This document shows, one piece after another, positions 33,237 through 44,715 of a stretch of DNA of 64,000 bases. Every line of letters begins with the position of its first letter. Position 1 is the stretch's first letter. A program made the position numbers and the translations under genes. The notes under the pieces are model-generated. The model saw nothing but the letters and a program-made list of their open reading frames with translations, searched no databases and was not told where the DNA came from. The stretch comes from Georgenia sp. TF02-10 (GTDB lineage Bacteria; Actinomycetota; Actinomycetes; Actinomycetales; Actinomycetaceae). The stretch is from NCBI RefSeq assembly GCF_022759505.1, contig NZ_CP094289.1, positions 1,054,001 to 1,118,000 on the forward strand, read 5' to 3'.

Positions 33237-33328
33237 CCGCCCCGCGCACCCCGTCTCGCGAGCGGCTCAGGTGCGTCTCGGCGCCGCCCGCCCCGACGCG
33301 CCCCCGGCGCCGTACACTGGATCGGCTA

Positions 33329-33353
33329 CCCCGCACTCCGCCCGGATGCGGGG
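33329..33353 (+). terminator. Hairpin between iclR and mfd
   Basis: A 7-bp perfect stem (CCCCGCA with TGCGGGG) closes an 11-base loop 93 bases after the iclR stop. It could end the iclR transcript or lie in the mfd leader; TACACT just upstream (33313–33318) is a possible -10 box. Confidence 0.4.
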
Positions 33354-33386
33354 CTCCTGTGCTGCCCGCGACCTCGCGAAGGACCC

Positions 33387-36300
33387 ATGAACCTCACCGG
33401 ACTGCTCCCGCCGCTGCGCACCGACCCGGCCGTCGCGGCCGCCGTCGACCTCGCCGCCGCACCGGTGCTCGCCCCGCAGGTGAGCATCACCGTCCCGCTC
33501 GGCGTGCGCGCGCCGCTGGTCGCCGAGATCGCCACCGGCGAGCCGGGCCGGCCCGTCCTCGTCGTCACCGCCACCGGCCGCGAGGCGGACGAGGCGGCCG
33601 GCGCCCTGCGGGCCTTCTTGCCGGATGACGACGTCGCCGTCTTCCCGGCCTGGGAGACCCTCCCGCACGAGCGGCTCTCCCCGCGCGCGGACACCGTCGG
33701 CCACCGGCTGGCCGTGCTGCGCCGCCTCGCCCACCCCGAGCCGGTCGGCCCGGCCGGCCCCGTCCGGGTCCTCGTCATGCCGGTCCGGGCCCTGCTCCAG
33801 CCGGTCGTCGCCGGGCTGGGCGAGCTGGCCCCGGTCGCCCTGGCCCCCGGCCAGCAGGCCGACCTGGAGCAGGTCGCCGCCGACCTGACCGCGGCCGCCT
33901 ACACCCGGGTGGACATGGTCGAGCGGCGCGGGGAGTTCGCCGTGCGCGGCGGGATCCTCGACGTCTTCCCGCCCACCGAGGACCACCCGGTGCGGGTGGA
34001 GTTCTGGGGCGACGAGGTGGAGGAGGTCCGCTGGTTCGCCGTCGCCGACCAGCGCTCCCTCGAGGTCGCCGACCGGGGCCTGTGGGCCCCGCCGTGCCGG
34101 GAGCTGCTGCTCACCGAGGACGTCCGGGCCCGCGCCCGGGACCTGGTCCCCGCCCTGCCCGGGGCCGCGGACCTGCTCGAGAAGCTCGGCCAGGGCATCG
34201 CGGTGGAGGGCATGGAGTCCCTCGCCCCGGTGCTCGTGGACCGCCTGCAGCCGGTCCTGGACCTGCTGCCCGAGCGCACCCTGGTCGCGCTGTCCGACCC
34301 CGAGCGGATCCGCCGCCGCGCGCACGACCTGGTCGCCACCACCGAGGAGTTCCTCGCCGCCGCCTGGGCCTCCGCCGCCCAGGGCGGGACCACCCCGCTG
34401 GACCTGCGGGCCGCGTCCTTCGCCCAGCTCGCCGAGGCCCGCGCCCTGGCCCTGACCCGCGGGATGGGCTGGTGGTCGCTGTCCGCGCTGCCCACCGACG
34501 CCGAGCTCGCCGCCGCCGCCCCTGCCGGTCCCGTGGCTCCCGCCGGCCCCGCCCCCGCCGGCCCCGCCGGCCCCGCGGCCAGTGCCGGACCCGCCGTCGT
34601 TGGCCCCGCCGGCCCCGCCACCGCCGGTCCCGGTCCCGACGGCGACGGCGACGGCGACGGCGACCACGCCGGCACCGCCGGCCCGCTGCGGGTGGCCGCC
34701 CGCGACGTCGAGCGCTACGGCGGCGACGTCGCCCGGGCGCTGACCGACCTGGCGCGCCTGGTCCACGACGGCTGGCGGATCGTGCTGACCACCGAGGGCC
34801 CCGGGCCGGCCCGCCGGATGTCCGAGCAGCTCGCCGGCGCGGACGTCCCGGCCCGGCTGGTCGCCGACGTCGCCGAGGAGCCGCCGGCCGCCGTCGTGCT
34901 GGTCACGACGGCGACCACCGGGCGCGGGTTCGTCGCCCCGGACCTGCGGCTCGCCCTGCTCACCGAGCCCGACCTGACCGGCCGGGCCGGCACCTCCACC
35001 CGGGACATGCGCAAGATGCCCTCCCGGCGCCGCGGCGTCGTCGACCCGCTGGCGCTGCGGCCGGGCGACTACGTGGTGCACGAGCAGCACGGGGTGGGCC
35101 GGTTCGTCGAGCTCGCCTCCCGCACCGTCGGCACCGGGGCGGACGCCACCACCCGGGAGTACCTGGTCATCGAGTACGCCGCGACCAAGCGCGGCCAGCC
35201 CGGGGACCGGCTCTTCGTCCCGACCGACTCCCTGGACCAGGTGACCAAGTACGTCGGCGGGGAGGCGCCGACGCTGAACAAGCTCGGCGGGTCGGACTGG
35301 GCCAAGACCAAGAGCCACGCCCGCCGGGCGGTGCGGCAGATCGCCGGGGAGCTCATCCGGCTCTACGCCGCCCGGATGTCCACCCAGGGCCACGCCTTCG
35401 CCCCGGACACCCCCTGGCAGCGCGAGCTCGAGGACGCCTTCCCCTACCGGGAGACCCCCGACCAGCTCGTCACCATCGATGAGGTCAAGGCGGACATGGA
35501 GAAGCCGACCCCGATGGACCGGCTGATCTCCGGCGACGTCGGCTACGGCAAGACCGAGATCGCCGTGCGGGCGGCGTTCAAGGCCGTCCAGGACGGCAAG
35601 CAGGTCGCCGTCCTGGTGCCCACCACCCTGCTCGTCCAGCAGCACCTGGACACCTTCACCGAGCGGTACGCCGGGTTCCCGGTCGCGGTCCGGGCGCTGT
35701 CCCGGTTCCAGTCCGACGCCGAGGCGGCGGCGGTGCGCGAGGGGGTGCGGGTCGGCAGCGTCGACGTCGTCATCGGCACCCACCGGCTGCTCACCGGGGA
35801 GGTGCGGTTCAAGGACCTGGGCCTGGTCATCATCGACGAGGAGCAGCGCTTCGGCGTGGAGCACAAGGAGACGCTCAAGCAGCTGCGGACCAACGTCGAC
35901 GTGCTGGCCATGTCCGCCACCCCCATCCCGCGGACCCTGGAGATGGCGGTCACCGGCATCCGGGAGATGTCCACCCTGGCCACCCCGCCGGAGGAGCGGC
36001 ACCCGGTGCTCACCTTCGTCGGGCCCTACGAGGAGAAGCAGGTGGCCGCCGCGGTCCGGCGCGAGCTGCTCCGCGAGGGCCAGGTCTTCTACGTGCACAA
36101 CCGGGTGCAGTCCATCGGCCGGGCGGCCGCCCGGCTCGCCGAGCTGGTGCCCGAGGCCCGGATCGGGGTCGCGCACGGGCAGATGGGCGAGCACCAGCTC
36201 GAGCAGGTCATCCAGGACTTCTGGCACCGCGAGCTCGACGTGCTGGTGTGCACCACCATCGTCGAGACCGGCCTGGACATCTCCAACGCCAACACCCTGC

Positions 36301-37124
36301 TGGTCGAGCGGGCCGACGCCTTCGGCCTGGCCCAGCTCCACCAGCTCCGCGGGCGGGTGGGCCGCGGCCGGGAGCGGGCGTACGCCTACTTCCTCTACCC
36401 CCCCGAGCGGCCGCTGACCGAGACCGCGCACGACCGGCTGGCCACCATCGCCGCGCACACCGACCTCGGCGCGGGCATCCAGGTGGCCATGAAGGACCTG
36501 GAGATCCGCGGCGCCGGCAACCTCCTCGGCGGGGAGCAGTCCGGGCACATCGCCGGGGTCGGGTTCGACCTGTACGTGCGGATGGTCGCCGACGCGGTCG
36601 CGGAGTTCCGGGGGGAGAAGGAGACGGAGAAGGCCGACGTGCGGATCGAGCTGCCGATCGACGCCCACGTCCCGCCGGAGTACATCGCGCACGAGCGGCT
36701 CCGGCTGGAGGCCTACGCCAAGATCGCCGCGGCCGCCGACGACGACGCGATCGTCGCCGTGCGGGAGGAGCTCACCGACCGGTACGGGCCGGTGCCCGAG
36801 CCGGTCGAGCGGCTCTTCGCCGTGGCGGCCCTGCGCGAGCGGGCCCGCGCCGTCGGGCTGACCGAGATCACCGGGCAGGGCAAGTACGTCCGGCTCGCCC
36901 CGGTCGAGCTGGCCGAGTCCGCCCAGCTCCGGCTCAAGCGGCTCTACCCCGGCACGGTCCTCAAGCCCGCGGTCCGCACGGTGCTGGTGCCCTACCCGCG
37001 CACGGCGAAGCTGGGCGGGAAGCCGCTGACCGACCTGGCGCTGCTGCGGTGGGTGGGGGACCTCATCGGCGCCGTGCTGGAGGACCGGGTGGCGACGGCG
37101 GCCGCGGTGGCCGTGCCGTCCTGA
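33387..37124 (+). CDS. mfd: Transcription-repair coupling factor
   Basis: 1245 residues. The N-terminal UvrB-like modules, the RNA polymerase-interacting domain ([13 protein letters not shown], about 560–572), and an SF2 translocase with Walker [10 protein letters not shown] (716–724), DEEQRFG (817–823), [12 protein letters not shown] and the [12 protein letters not shown] motif VI are all present, followed by the TRCF domain. Mfd removes stalled RNA polymerase and recruits UvrA. Residues about 376–432 hold an Ala/Pro/Gly-rich insert with a run of GD repeats, not part of the normal protein. It heads the conserved mfd–lipoprotein–eno–DivIC–DUF501 cluster. Confidence 0.98.
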   Translation: MNLTGLLPPLRTDPAVAAAVDLAAAPVLAPQVSITVPLGVRAPLVAEIATGEPGRPVLVVTATGREADEAAGALRAFLPDDDVAVFPAWETLPHERLSPRADTVGHRLAVLRRLAHPEPVGPAGPVRVLVMPVRALLQPVVAGLGELAPVALAPGQQADLEQVAADLTAAAYTRVDMVERRGEFAVRGGILDVFPPTEDHPVRVEFWGDEVEEVRWFAVADQRSLEVADRGLWAPPCRELLLTEDVRARARDLVPALPGAADLLEKLGQGIAVEGMESLAPVLVDRLQPVLDLLPERTLVALSDPERIRRRAHDLVATTEEFLAAAWASAAQGGTTPLDLRAASFAQLAEARALALTRGMGWWSLSALPTDAELAAAAPAGPVAPAGPAPAGPAGPAASAGPAVVGPAGPATAGPGPDGDGDGDGDHAGTAGPLRVAARDVERYGGDVARALTDLARLVHDGWRIVLTTEGPGPARRMSEQLAGADVPARLVADVAEEPPAAVVLVTTATTGRGFVAPDLRLALLTEPDLTGRAGTSTRDMRKMPSRRRGVVDPLALRPGDYVVHEQHGVGRFVELASRTVGTGADATTREYLVIEYAATKRGQPGDRLFVPTDSLDQVTKYVGGEAPTLNKLGGSDWAKTKSHARRAVRQIAGELIRLYAARMSTQGHAFAPDTPWQRELEDAFPYRETPDQLVTIDEVKADMEKPTPMDRLISGDVGYGKTEIAVRAAFKAVQDGKQVAVLVPTTLLVQQHLDTFTERYAGFPVAVRALSRFQSDAEAAAVREGVRVGSVDVVIGTHRLLTGEVRFKDLGLVIIDEEQRFGVEHKETLKQLRTNVDVLAMSATPIPRTLEMAVTGIREMSTLATPPEERHPVLTFVGPYEEKQVAAAVRRELLREGQVFYVHNRVQSIGRAAARLAELVPEARIGVAHGQMGEHQLEQVIQDFWHRELDVLVCTTIVETGLDISNANTLLVERADAFGLAQLHQLRGRVGRGRERAYAYFLYPPERPLTETAHDRLATIAAHTDLGAGIQVAMKDLEIRGAGNLLGGEQSGHIAGVGFDLYVRMVADAVAEFRGEKETEKADVRIELPIDAHVPPEYIAHERLRLEAYAKIAAAADDDAIVAVREELTDRYGPVPEPVERLFAVAALRERARAVGLTEITGQGKYVRLAPVELAESAQLRLKRLYPGTVLKPAVRTVLVPYPRTAKLGGKPLTDLALLRWVGDLIGAVLEDRVATAAAVAVPS

Positions 37125-37213
37125 CCCGCCGGGCCGTGGGCTGACCGGTTGACGACGGCGGCCGCGGTGGCCGTACCGTCCTGACCGGTCGGGCCGTGGT
37201 TGACCGGACCGGG
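37094..37213. repeat. 60-bp tandem duplication of the mfd 3' end
   Basis: Bases 37094–37153 are repeated with few changes at 37154–37213, offset exactly 60. The first copy contains the last codons and the stop of mfd; the second copy is noncoding. The rest of the 283-base gap to 37408 shows no gene. Confidence 0.9.
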
Positions 37214-37407
37214 GTGCCCCAGCGCCGTGGCGCGCGGCGGGCCAGGGCACCTGACGCGGCCGGTTCGGGCCGCCGTCGTCCGCCACCGCGGCGCCGCCGG
37301 CCGCCGGCGTCCCCGCCGGTGCTCCCCGGACCCGCCCGCGCGCCCTACCATGGGCGCTGGTCCTGCACACCCCGGGCACCGGCCCGGGCGACCTTGGAGG
37401 TACATCG

Positions 37408-37959
37408 GTGGTTCCCCAGCGGCCCGCACGCCCGGCCCTCGCCGCCCTCGCCGTCGCCGGCCTCCTGGCCGGCTGCGCGGCGCAGCCCGGCACCGCCGCG
37501 TCCATCAACGGGGTGCGGGTGAGCGAGGACGACCTCGCCGACGCGCACGGGGACTACGTCGCGCTGACCAACCAGCCCACCGAGCCCGCCGTCGTCCTGA
37601 ACACCATGCTCGCCGCGGAGGTGCTCCCCGGCATCGCCGCCGAGCACGACGTGGTCCTGTCCGACGACGACGTGGTCTCCCTCCTCGACCGGCAGGCCGA
37701 GGCCGCCGGCACCACCGCCCCCGAGGACGGCTACAGCGACGCCTTCGTTGACCTGGGCCGCTACCTCTTCCTCGTCCCCAGCCTGCAGAACGCCCAGCAG
37801 GGCCAGGCGGTGCTCGAGGAGTTCTCCACCGCGATGGCCGACGCCGACATCGAGGTCAACCCGCGCTACGGCACCGTCGACGAGACCGGGATCATCAGCC
37901 CGCTCAGCCCGGACTGGATCGCCCAGCCCGAGGGTGCGGACCCCGGGCTGGACCGCTGA
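37408..37959 (+). CDS. SurA-N-like lipoprotein
   Basis: 183 residues, GTG start 6 bases after GGAGGTACATC-type sequence. The signal peptide ends in a lipobox LLAGC at about residue 24, so the mature protein is anchored outside the membrane. The rest (SINGVRVSEDDLADA and a helical region) resembles the N-terminal, non-catalytic part of SurA/PrsA-type chaperones; no PPIase domain is present. Related actinobacterial lipoproteins sit in this same place between mfd and eno. Function is not known. Confidence 0.85.
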   Translation: MVPQRPARPALAALAVAGLLAGCAAQPGTAASINGVRVSEDDLADAHGDYVALTNQPTEPAVVLNTMLAAEVLPGIAAEHDVVLSDDDVVSLLDRQAEAAGTTAPEDGYSDAFVDLGRYLFLVPSLQNAQQGQAVLEEFSTAMADADIEVNPRYGTVDETGIISPLSPDWIAQPEGADPGLDR

Positions 37960-38142
37960 CACCGAGGGCCGATCTCCCGGACGGGACCGCTGAGCCGGAG
38001 GGGCCGAGCCCTCGGCCTGACCGCCCGGCGGGACGGTCCGCACCGCCACCGCTGGAGGGCCGAGCAGCCCGGGCGGATGGTCCCGCGCTGGCCCCGGCGC
38101 CCCGTACTACGGTTGAGCCTGTTTGCACACCCTCATCGTTAG

Positions 38143-39438
<1,296 letters not shown>

Positions 39439-39793
39439 GCCCGGCCGGACCCGGCCCCGCTGCGGCGCCTGCTGCGGCGGGGCCGGCCCCGCCTGGGGTC
39501 GGCCGGGTGCCGGTGAACCGACGGTCCGCTGCTCGACCGGCTCCGAAGGACCGGGAGGTCCGGTGCGCATGCCGCACCGGGCCTCTGCCGTGCCCGGGCC
39601 GCCGCCGGGCGGGCGTCCCGTGCCCCGTGCCGCACCGCCGTCCCTCGCCCCGAGGGTCCGCCGCAGCCCGGTTCTGCAGCACTGGGACGTCCTGGCACCG
39701 CGCCCCCGCCGCCTCGCGCTGCGCCGGGCCGGTCTCGCGACTCACGCCCGGGCGTTCCCGGGATCGCCCGGCGCATGGGGGACGATGGAGGCC

Positions 39794-40495
39794 ATGAGCA
39801 CCCGACGTCCGGCCGCGCCCCGGGGCGCCGCGGGCGCGCGCGGTGCGAACCGTGGCCGGGGCGCCGCCGAGCGGCCCGCCCCGCCGCGCGCCAAGGCCGC
39901 GCCCCGCCCCACGGCGTCGGCCGGAGCAACGGCCGCCCGCCCGGCCGGCCGACAGGCCCCGCGCCGGGGCGTCACCCTCGGGGCGCCGCGGGCCGACGGG
40001 CGCCCCCGGCCCACCATCAGCCTGCGGGCGCTCGGGCTGCTCATCGTCGCGCTCGTCGCCTTCACCGTGCTGGCCCCCACCCTGCGGTACGCCGTCGCCC
40101 AGCAGGAGCAGCTCCGCACCCTCAACGCCCAGGTGAGTGACGCGCGGGAGCGCACCGCCGCCCTGGAGCACGAGCTCGAGCGCTGGCAGGACCCCGCCTA
40201 CGTGCAGGCCCAGGCCCGGGACCGGCTCGGGTACGTGATGCCGGGGGAGACGCCCTACGTCGTCGTGGACCCGGAGACCGTCACCGGCGGGGAGAGCCCC
40301 GCCGAGGCCGAGGCGGCCGAGCGGGCCGCCGCCCGCGCCGCCGCCACCCCCTGGTACGTCCGCGTCTGGGACTCCGTTCAGGTGGCGGGAGAGTCGGCCA
40401 CCGGCGAGGAGGACCCGTCCGGGTTGACCACGCCCACCGAGGACGCACTGACCCCCACCGGCGCCCCCACCGGTCCGCCCCCGGAGACGCCGTGA
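39794..40495 (+). CDS. Septum formation initiator (DivIC/FtsB family)
   Basis: 233 residues. A long basic Ala/Arg/Pro-rich cytoplasmic segment (1–75) precedes one membrane helix (about 77–97, ALGLLIVALVAFTVLAPTL) and a periplasmic coiled coil (QQEQLRTLNAQVSDARERTAALEHEL, shown in parts: QQEQLRTLNAQ and RTAALEHEL). The family motif DPAYVQAQARDRLGYVMPGE follows. It is a divisome protein that pairs with FtsL. ATG 39794 is preferred over ATG 39785, as GGAGG lies just before it. The stop overlaps the DUF501 gene. Confidence 0.9.
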   Translation: MSTRRPAAPRGAAGARGANRGRGAAERPAPPRAKAAPRPTASAGATAARPAGRQAPRRGVTLGAPRADGRPRPTISLRALGLLIVALVAFTVLAPTLRYAVAQQEQLRTLNAQVSDARERTAALEHELERWQDPAYVQAQARDRLGYVMPGETPYVVVDPETVTGGESPAEAEAAERAAARAAATPWYVRVWDSVQVAGESATGEEDPSGLTTPTEDALTPTGAPTGPPPETP

Positions 40496-40989
40496 CCAGC
40501 GGGTCCGCCGTCTCGGAGCAGGACCTGGCGGTCCTGACCGAGCAGCTGGGCCGGGAGCCGCGCGGGGTGGTCGCCGTGGCCGCGCGCTGCCGGTGCGGTC
40601 GCCCCACCGTGGTGCGCACCGCGCCCCGGCTGCCCGACGGCACCCCCTTCCCCACCTCCTACTACCTCACCCACCCGGCCGCGGTCCGGGCGGTGAGCAC
40701 CCTGGAGGCCGGTGGGGTGATGGCGGAGATGAACGAGCGCCTCGCCGCCGACGCCGGGCTGCGCGCCGCCTACGCCGCCGCCCACGAGGACTACCTCGCC
40801 CGCCGCGCCGAGCTGGGGCACGTGCCGGAGATCGACGGGGTCTCCGCCGGCGGCATGCCCACCCGGGTGAAGTGCCTGCACGCGCTGCTGGCGCACACCC
40901 TCGCCGTCGGGCCCGGCGTCAACCCGTTCGGGGACGAGACCCTGGCGCTGCTGGCCGGCCGGTGGTCCCCGGACCGCTGCGCCTGCTGA
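40492..40989 (+). CDS. DUF501 domain protein
   Basis: 165 residues with the DUF501 features: LGREPRGVVAVAARC near the start, GTPFPTSYYLTHP, and GMPTRVKCLHALLAHTLA. Cysteines at CRCGRP and CAC at the end may bind metal. The family has no firm function and is found in actinobacteria between the DivIC gene and the Ppx/GppA gene, as here. Translation is coupled to DivIC through a GTGA overlap. Confidence 0.93.
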   Translation: MTSGSAVSEQDLAVLTEQLGREPRGVVAVAARCRCGRPTVVRTAPRLPDGTPFPTSYYLTHPAAVRAVSTLEAGGVMAEMNERLAADAGLRAAYAAAHEDYLARRAELGHVPEIDGVSAGGMPTRVKCLHALLAHTLAVGPGVNPFGDETLALLAGRWSPDRCAC

Positions 40990-41036
40990 GCTGGCCGCCT
41001 GTCCCGCCGGTGGCTCCGGAGCCGGCCCCTGAGAAG

Positions 41037-41054
41037 CCGCAGGGAGCACTGCGG
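41037..41054 (+). terminator. Hairpin after DUF501
   Basis: CCGCAG and CTGCGG form a 6-bp perfect stem around a 6-base loop, 48 bases after the stop codon. It is a plausible end of the eno–DUF501 transcript. A second small stem lies at 41176–41192. Confidence 0.4.
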
Positions 41055-41189
41055 GCCGCGGAAGGTGAACGGCTCTGCGTGGCGGTGGCCGGTTCGGCGC
41101 CCGTAGCTGACGCGCGGACCCAAGGTGAGACGTGTGCACAGGGCCTGGACCGCCCGAACAGGATCACCGCCGGAGTGAAGGAGTTCCCT

Positions 41190-41960
41190 TCATGCTGACA
41201 TCAACCCCAGAAGTTCTCACTGTATATGTGTTCGAGACTGTGGCCCTCGTTAGTCTCTGCGGAAGAGCATCTGAGCCTCGACAAATCCCTCGATGATTCC
41301 AAAGTTGCCCGTTATAGAATTATTCTGGCTTGTCTGCATCCAGACGTGGTCGATGTTCTCAAGGCGCCAACCGGATCTCTCGAGTTGCTCGATAAGCCAA
41401 GAGGGGTTGAACCTGGAGATTTTAGTGGTCCACTTCCCGCCGGTGCCAGCACCTCCGCCGCTGGTGTGTGCGATGAGTACCGCACATGCATACACATGGA
41501 CACCCTCTGCTCGCAGTACCTCGGCGTCTCGGAGAATGGGCTCCGCTTCATCTGCTGGGACAAGTTTGACCCTTGCGCGCTCTTCTCTCGCCCTCCCGTG
41601 CTCTTCCTTGGCCTTTGCGCGCTCGTCGCGACGTGAACGCTTGTCACCTCTCCTCATCTGATTGTCCCATTTCGCCGCTTGCTTGTCCCAGCTCATCATG
41701 AAGCCAGTGTACCGCTGAAGCGTCCTCCAGGCCCGACTTGGGGTACACGACAATTCGGTACCGTCCTCGGTTGAGTCTGATTATGGACAACGTCGACAGA
41801 AAGGGGTGTGCTTAGGAATGAACTTCAGAACCAGCGACGTGCGGCATGACGCGGGAGGCCAGGAATGCACTCCCGACTGGCAGTGGCCACCCCGAGTTCA
41901 CTGACCCGAGTCCGGATTAAAATACCCTCACGTAACTCGGGAGGCCCGCTCTTGCAGCCG
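41190..41960. other. Low-G+C insert between DUF501 and ppx
   Basis: The composition drops sharply; by hand count 41281–41340 has 25 G+C of 60, against more than 70% in the neighbours. It holds one likely gene on the minus strand. The remainder, 41712–42049, shows no convincing gene, only a 28-codon ORF at 41819 without support and an AT-rich stretch near 41918–41928. DUF501 and ppx are usually adjacent, so this is probably foreign DNA. Confidence 0.7.
41250..41699 (-). CDS. Hypothetical protein of foreign composition
   Basis: 149 residues from ATG 41699. TACACT at 41711–41706 on the same strand, just upstream of the ATG, suggests a leaderless transcript; a longer start at 41753 is possible. 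Residues 1–50 are highly charged and probably coiled (RRGDKRSRRDERAKAKEE). The C-terminal part has WLIEQLERSGWRLENIDHVW and ends GFVEAQMLFRR, a pattern I associate with small actinobacterial proteins that read GWRLE… then …LFRR, but I cannot name a family. Codon use is unlike the neighbours. No function is proposed. Confidence 0.6.
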   Translation of the reverse strand: MMSWDKQAAKWDNQMRRGDKRSRRDERAKAKEEHGRAREERARVKLVPADEAEPILRDAEVLRAEGVHVYACAVLIAHTSGGGAGTGGKWTTKISRFNPSWLIEQLERSGWRLENIDHVWMQTSQNNSITGNFGIIEGFVEAQMLFRRD

Positions 41961-42049
41961 CTCGGGCGTCCGGAGGACCGCGTCGGCGCCCGTTGCCCAC
42001 CCGGTGAACGGCGCGCCGCGGCGGACGCCGGCCGTGGCAGGGTGAGCAC

Positions 42050-43000
42050 GTGACCCGGGTGGCAGCGATCGACTGCGGTACCAACTCCATCCGCCTGCTC
42101 ATCGCCGACGTGGACGGTCCGGCCGGCCCGGTGCGCGACGTGCTGCGCCGGACGGAGATCGTCCGGCTGGGCCAGGGCGTGGACCGCACCGGTCGCCTGG
42201 ACCCGGCGGCGCTGGCCCGCACCCTCGCCGCCGCCGGCGCCTACGCCAAGCAGTGCGCCGCGCACGGGGTCGACCGGGTCCGGTTCGTCGCCACCTCCGC
42301 CACCCGGGACGCGGAGAACCGGCAGGACTTCGTCGACGGTGTCCGCGCAGCCCTCGGCGTCGAGCCGGAGGTGGTCTCCGGGGAGGAGGAGGCGGCGCTG
42401 AGCTTCGCCGGGGCGGCCAGCACGCTGACCGCCGCCGGGCTCGCCGGCCCGCACCTCGTCGTCGACATCGGCGGCGGCTCGACCGAGCTCGTGCTTGGGC
42501 AGGGCACGCCGCACGCCGCCGTCTCGGTCGACGTCGGCTGCGTCCGGATCGCCGAGCGCCACCTCGCCACCGACCCGCCGACCGCCGCCGAGGAGGAGGC
42601 CGCCCGGGCCGACGTGCGCCACGCGCTCGACGCCGCGGCCGCCGTCGTCCCGCTCGGGCTGACCCGCACGCTCGTCGGGCTCGCCGGGTCGGTCACCACG
42701 GTCACCGCCCACGCCCTGGACCTGCCGGAGTACGACCCGGCCCGGATCGACGGCGCCGTGCTGCCGGTGCCGGCGGTGCTGGCGTCGTGCCGGGCCCTGC
42801 TCCACGCCACCCGCGCCGAGCGGGCGGCGATGCCGTTCATGCACCCGGGCCGGGTGGACGTCATCGGCGCCGGCGCCCTGGTCTGGTCGGAGATCATCAC
42901 CCGGGTGCAGGCCGAGGCCACCGCCGCCGGCGGCGGGCTGAGCACGGTGGTGACCAGCGAGCACGACATCCTGGACGGCATCGCCCTGTCCGTGGCGTGA
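42050..43000 (+). CDS. Ppx/GppA exopolyphosphatase-family phosphatase
   Basis: 316 residues of the ASKHA fold. The phosphate-1 loop AIDCGTNSIRLLIAD, SATRDAENR, SGEEEAALSF and the second phosphate loop VVDIGGGSTELVLG are intact. It degrades polyphosphate or pppGpp; the short, two-domain form is the common actinobacterial paralogue, some of which are more active on short polyphosphate. The GTG at 42050 is used. It converges with nhaA. Confidence 0.93.
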   Translation: MTRVAAIDCGTNSIRLLIADVDGPAGPVRDVLRRTEIVRLGQGVDRTGRLDPAALARTLAAAGAYAKQCAAHGVDRVRFVATSATRDAENRQDFVDGVRAALGVEPEVVSGEEEAALSFAGAASTLTAAGLAGPHLVVDIGGGSTELVLGQGTPHAAVSVDVGCVRIAERHLATDPPTAAEEEAARADVRHALDAAAAVVPLGLTRTLVGLAGSVTTVTAHALDLPEYDPARIDGAVLPVPAVLASCRALLHATRAERAAMPFMHPGRVDVIGAGALVWSEIITRVQAEATAAGGGLSTVVTSEHDILDGIALSVA

Positions 43001-43040
43001 CCCGGCACCCCCGCACCCGGTGACGTGAGCGACTGTCCGG

Positions 43041-43100
43041 CACCCGGTCAGCGCCTCCGGCCCCAGTCAGCGCCCCCGGACCCCAGTCAGCGGCCCCGCA
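43041..43100. repeat. 20-bp tandem repeat between ppx and nhaA
   Basis: Three exact-length 20-base units (43041, 43061, 43081) of the form CCCCAGTCAGCGCCCCCGGA fill the gap between convergent genes. They are not separated by spacers and carry no CRISPR features. Confidence 0.8.
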
Positions 43101-43116
43101 CCCGGCCGGTGACCCC

Positions 43117-44538
43117 TCAGCCCGCCGGCAGGTGGGCGCTGCCGAGGTGCTCGAGGCGCCGCCAGGCCCGGATCCGCAGGGCGACGGCGCCGAGGACCGC
43201 GGAGATCAGCGAGCCGAGGATGACCCCGACCCGGGCATGGTCGACCTCCGGGCTGCCGGCGTCGAATGACAGGGTGGCGATGAGCAGGGAGACGGTGAAC
43301 CCGATGCCGGCGAGCAGGCCCACGGGGACGAGGTCGGCGAGCCGCACGCCCTCCCCGAGCCGCAGCCGGGTCACGGCCAGCAGCACGGCCACCCCGCCCC
43401 AGATGCCGAGCAGCTTGCCCAGCGGCAGGGCGAGGTAGACCCCGATCGCCACCGGGTCGGTGAGCACCCCGCCCAGCCCACCGGAGTCGACGACGGAGAC
43501 GCCGGCGGCGAAGAAGGCGAAGATCGGCAGGACGACCCCGGCGGACCAGGGCTGCAGGGCCGCGGTGAGGCGGTGGGTGAGGGAGGACCGCTCCCCAGCG
43601 CCGGCCAGGGCCGGCACGGTCAGACCCATCAGCACCCCGGCGACGGTGGCGTGCACCCCGGAGGCATGCATGAGCGCCCAGGCCACCACGGCGACCGGGA
43701 CGAGCAGCCACCAGCGGGTGACCCGCGGCTGCACGAGCAGCGCGAAGAGGGCGATCAGGGCCAGCGACGCGCCGAGAAGGAGGAAGTGGATCTGCTCGGT
43801 GTAGAACACCGCGATCACGGTGATGCCGAGCAGGTCGTCGACGACGGCGAGGGTGAGCAGGAAGGTCCGCACCGCCGGCGGGAACCCCCGGCCGAAGATG
43901 CCCAGGACGGCGACGGCGAACGCGATGTCCGTGGCGACCGGGATCGCCCAGCCGGCGTAGGTGCCCGAGCCGCTGACCGCCTGCACGAGGGTGTTGACCA
44001 GCGCCGGGCCGGCCATGCCCAGCACGGCAGCGATCATCGGCACCAGCGCCAGGCGGATGTCGCGCAGGGAGCCGGTGACGAACTCGGTCTTCAGCTCCAG
44101 CCCGACCACGAAGAAGAACAGCGCGAGCAGCCCGTCGGAGGCCCACGAGCCGACCGGCAGGGCCAGGTGCAGGCTCTCCGGGCCGATCACGTGGTCGGCG
44201 ATGGTGTGGTAGGTAGCCCGCCAGGGGGAGTTGGCCCAGACCAGGGCGACGGCGGCGCCGGCCAGGAGCACCATGCCGGCGAACGTCTCGTTGCCAAGGT
44301 TCTTCCGGTACCTGCTCAGCAGGCCGCGCCGGGCGGGGCCGCCCGGGGTCGACCCGCGCCGCGGCGACCGGTCCCGGGAGGAGCCGCTCGTGGGGGGCTG
44401 GCTCTTGCGGGACCCGCCCGTCCGGGACGTCCCGGCCCGCGGGTACCCGCTCCGGGGCGTCTCGGCCTGCGGCGACCTGCCCGGCGTCGACCCGCGCGCG
44501 GGCCCCCCGGCCCCGGTTGCTCCGGGTTCCTCGCTCAT
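43117..44538 (-). CDS. nhaA: Na+/H+ antiporter NhaA
   Basis: 473 residues. After a long Ser/Arg/Gly-rich cytoplasmic N-terminus (about 75 residues), twelve helices follow. GLELKTEF, PVATDIAFAVAVL (the ion-binding aspartate) and LTLAVVDDLLGI (the double aspartate) are the NhaA signatures. It exports sodium in exchange for protons at alkaline pH. The ATG at 44538 has GAGGAG upstream. The basic N-terminal extension is longer than in E. coli NhaA. Confidence 0.96.
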   Translation of the reverse strand: MSEEPGATGAGGPARGSTPGRSPQAETPRSGYPRAGTSRTGGSRKSQPPTSGSSRDRSPRRGSTPGGPARRGLLSRYRKNLGNETFAGMVLLAGAAVALVWANSPWRATYHTIADHVIGPESLHLALPVGSWASDGLLALFFFVVGLELKTEFVTGSLRDIRLALVPMIAAVLGMAGPALVNTLVQAVSGSGTYAGWAIPVATDIAFAVAVLGIFGRGFPPAVRTFLLTLAVVDDLLGITVIAVFYTEQIHFLLLGASLALIALFALLVQPRVTRWWLLVPVAVVAWALMHASGVHATVAGVLMGLTVPALAGAGERSSLTHRLTAALQPWSAGVVLPIFAFFAAGVSVVDSGGLGGVLTDPVAIGVYLALPLGKLLGIWGGVAVLLAVTRLRLGEGVRLADLVPVGLLAGIGFTVSLLIATLSFDAGSPEVDHARVGVILGSLISAVLGAVALRIRAWRRLEHLGSAHLPAG

Positions 44539-44715
44539 CCGCCGCGCTCCTCGCCGCGGGCTCGTCCGCACACGGACCTGGCTGTCGACCGCTCGAGCAT
44601 CGGCCCAGGATAGGACCCGCCCCGGCGCGGCCGGCCCACCGCCGCGGGAGCGGCGGAGGTCCGCGGCCCGCGGCGGCCGGCGTCGGGAGCGGGCGGTGGG
44701 GCAGGATTGGCGCAC

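Noticed and set aside
33267-37508. 1413-codon open frame on the minus strand over mfd
   Set aside because: It is the codon-bias shadow of mfd: rich in Gly, Arg, Val, Asp and His, with no domain, and mfd on the other strand is certain.
41819-41905. 28-codon ORF in the low-G+C insert
   Set aside because: No ribosome site, no recognisable sequence and no conservation evidence.
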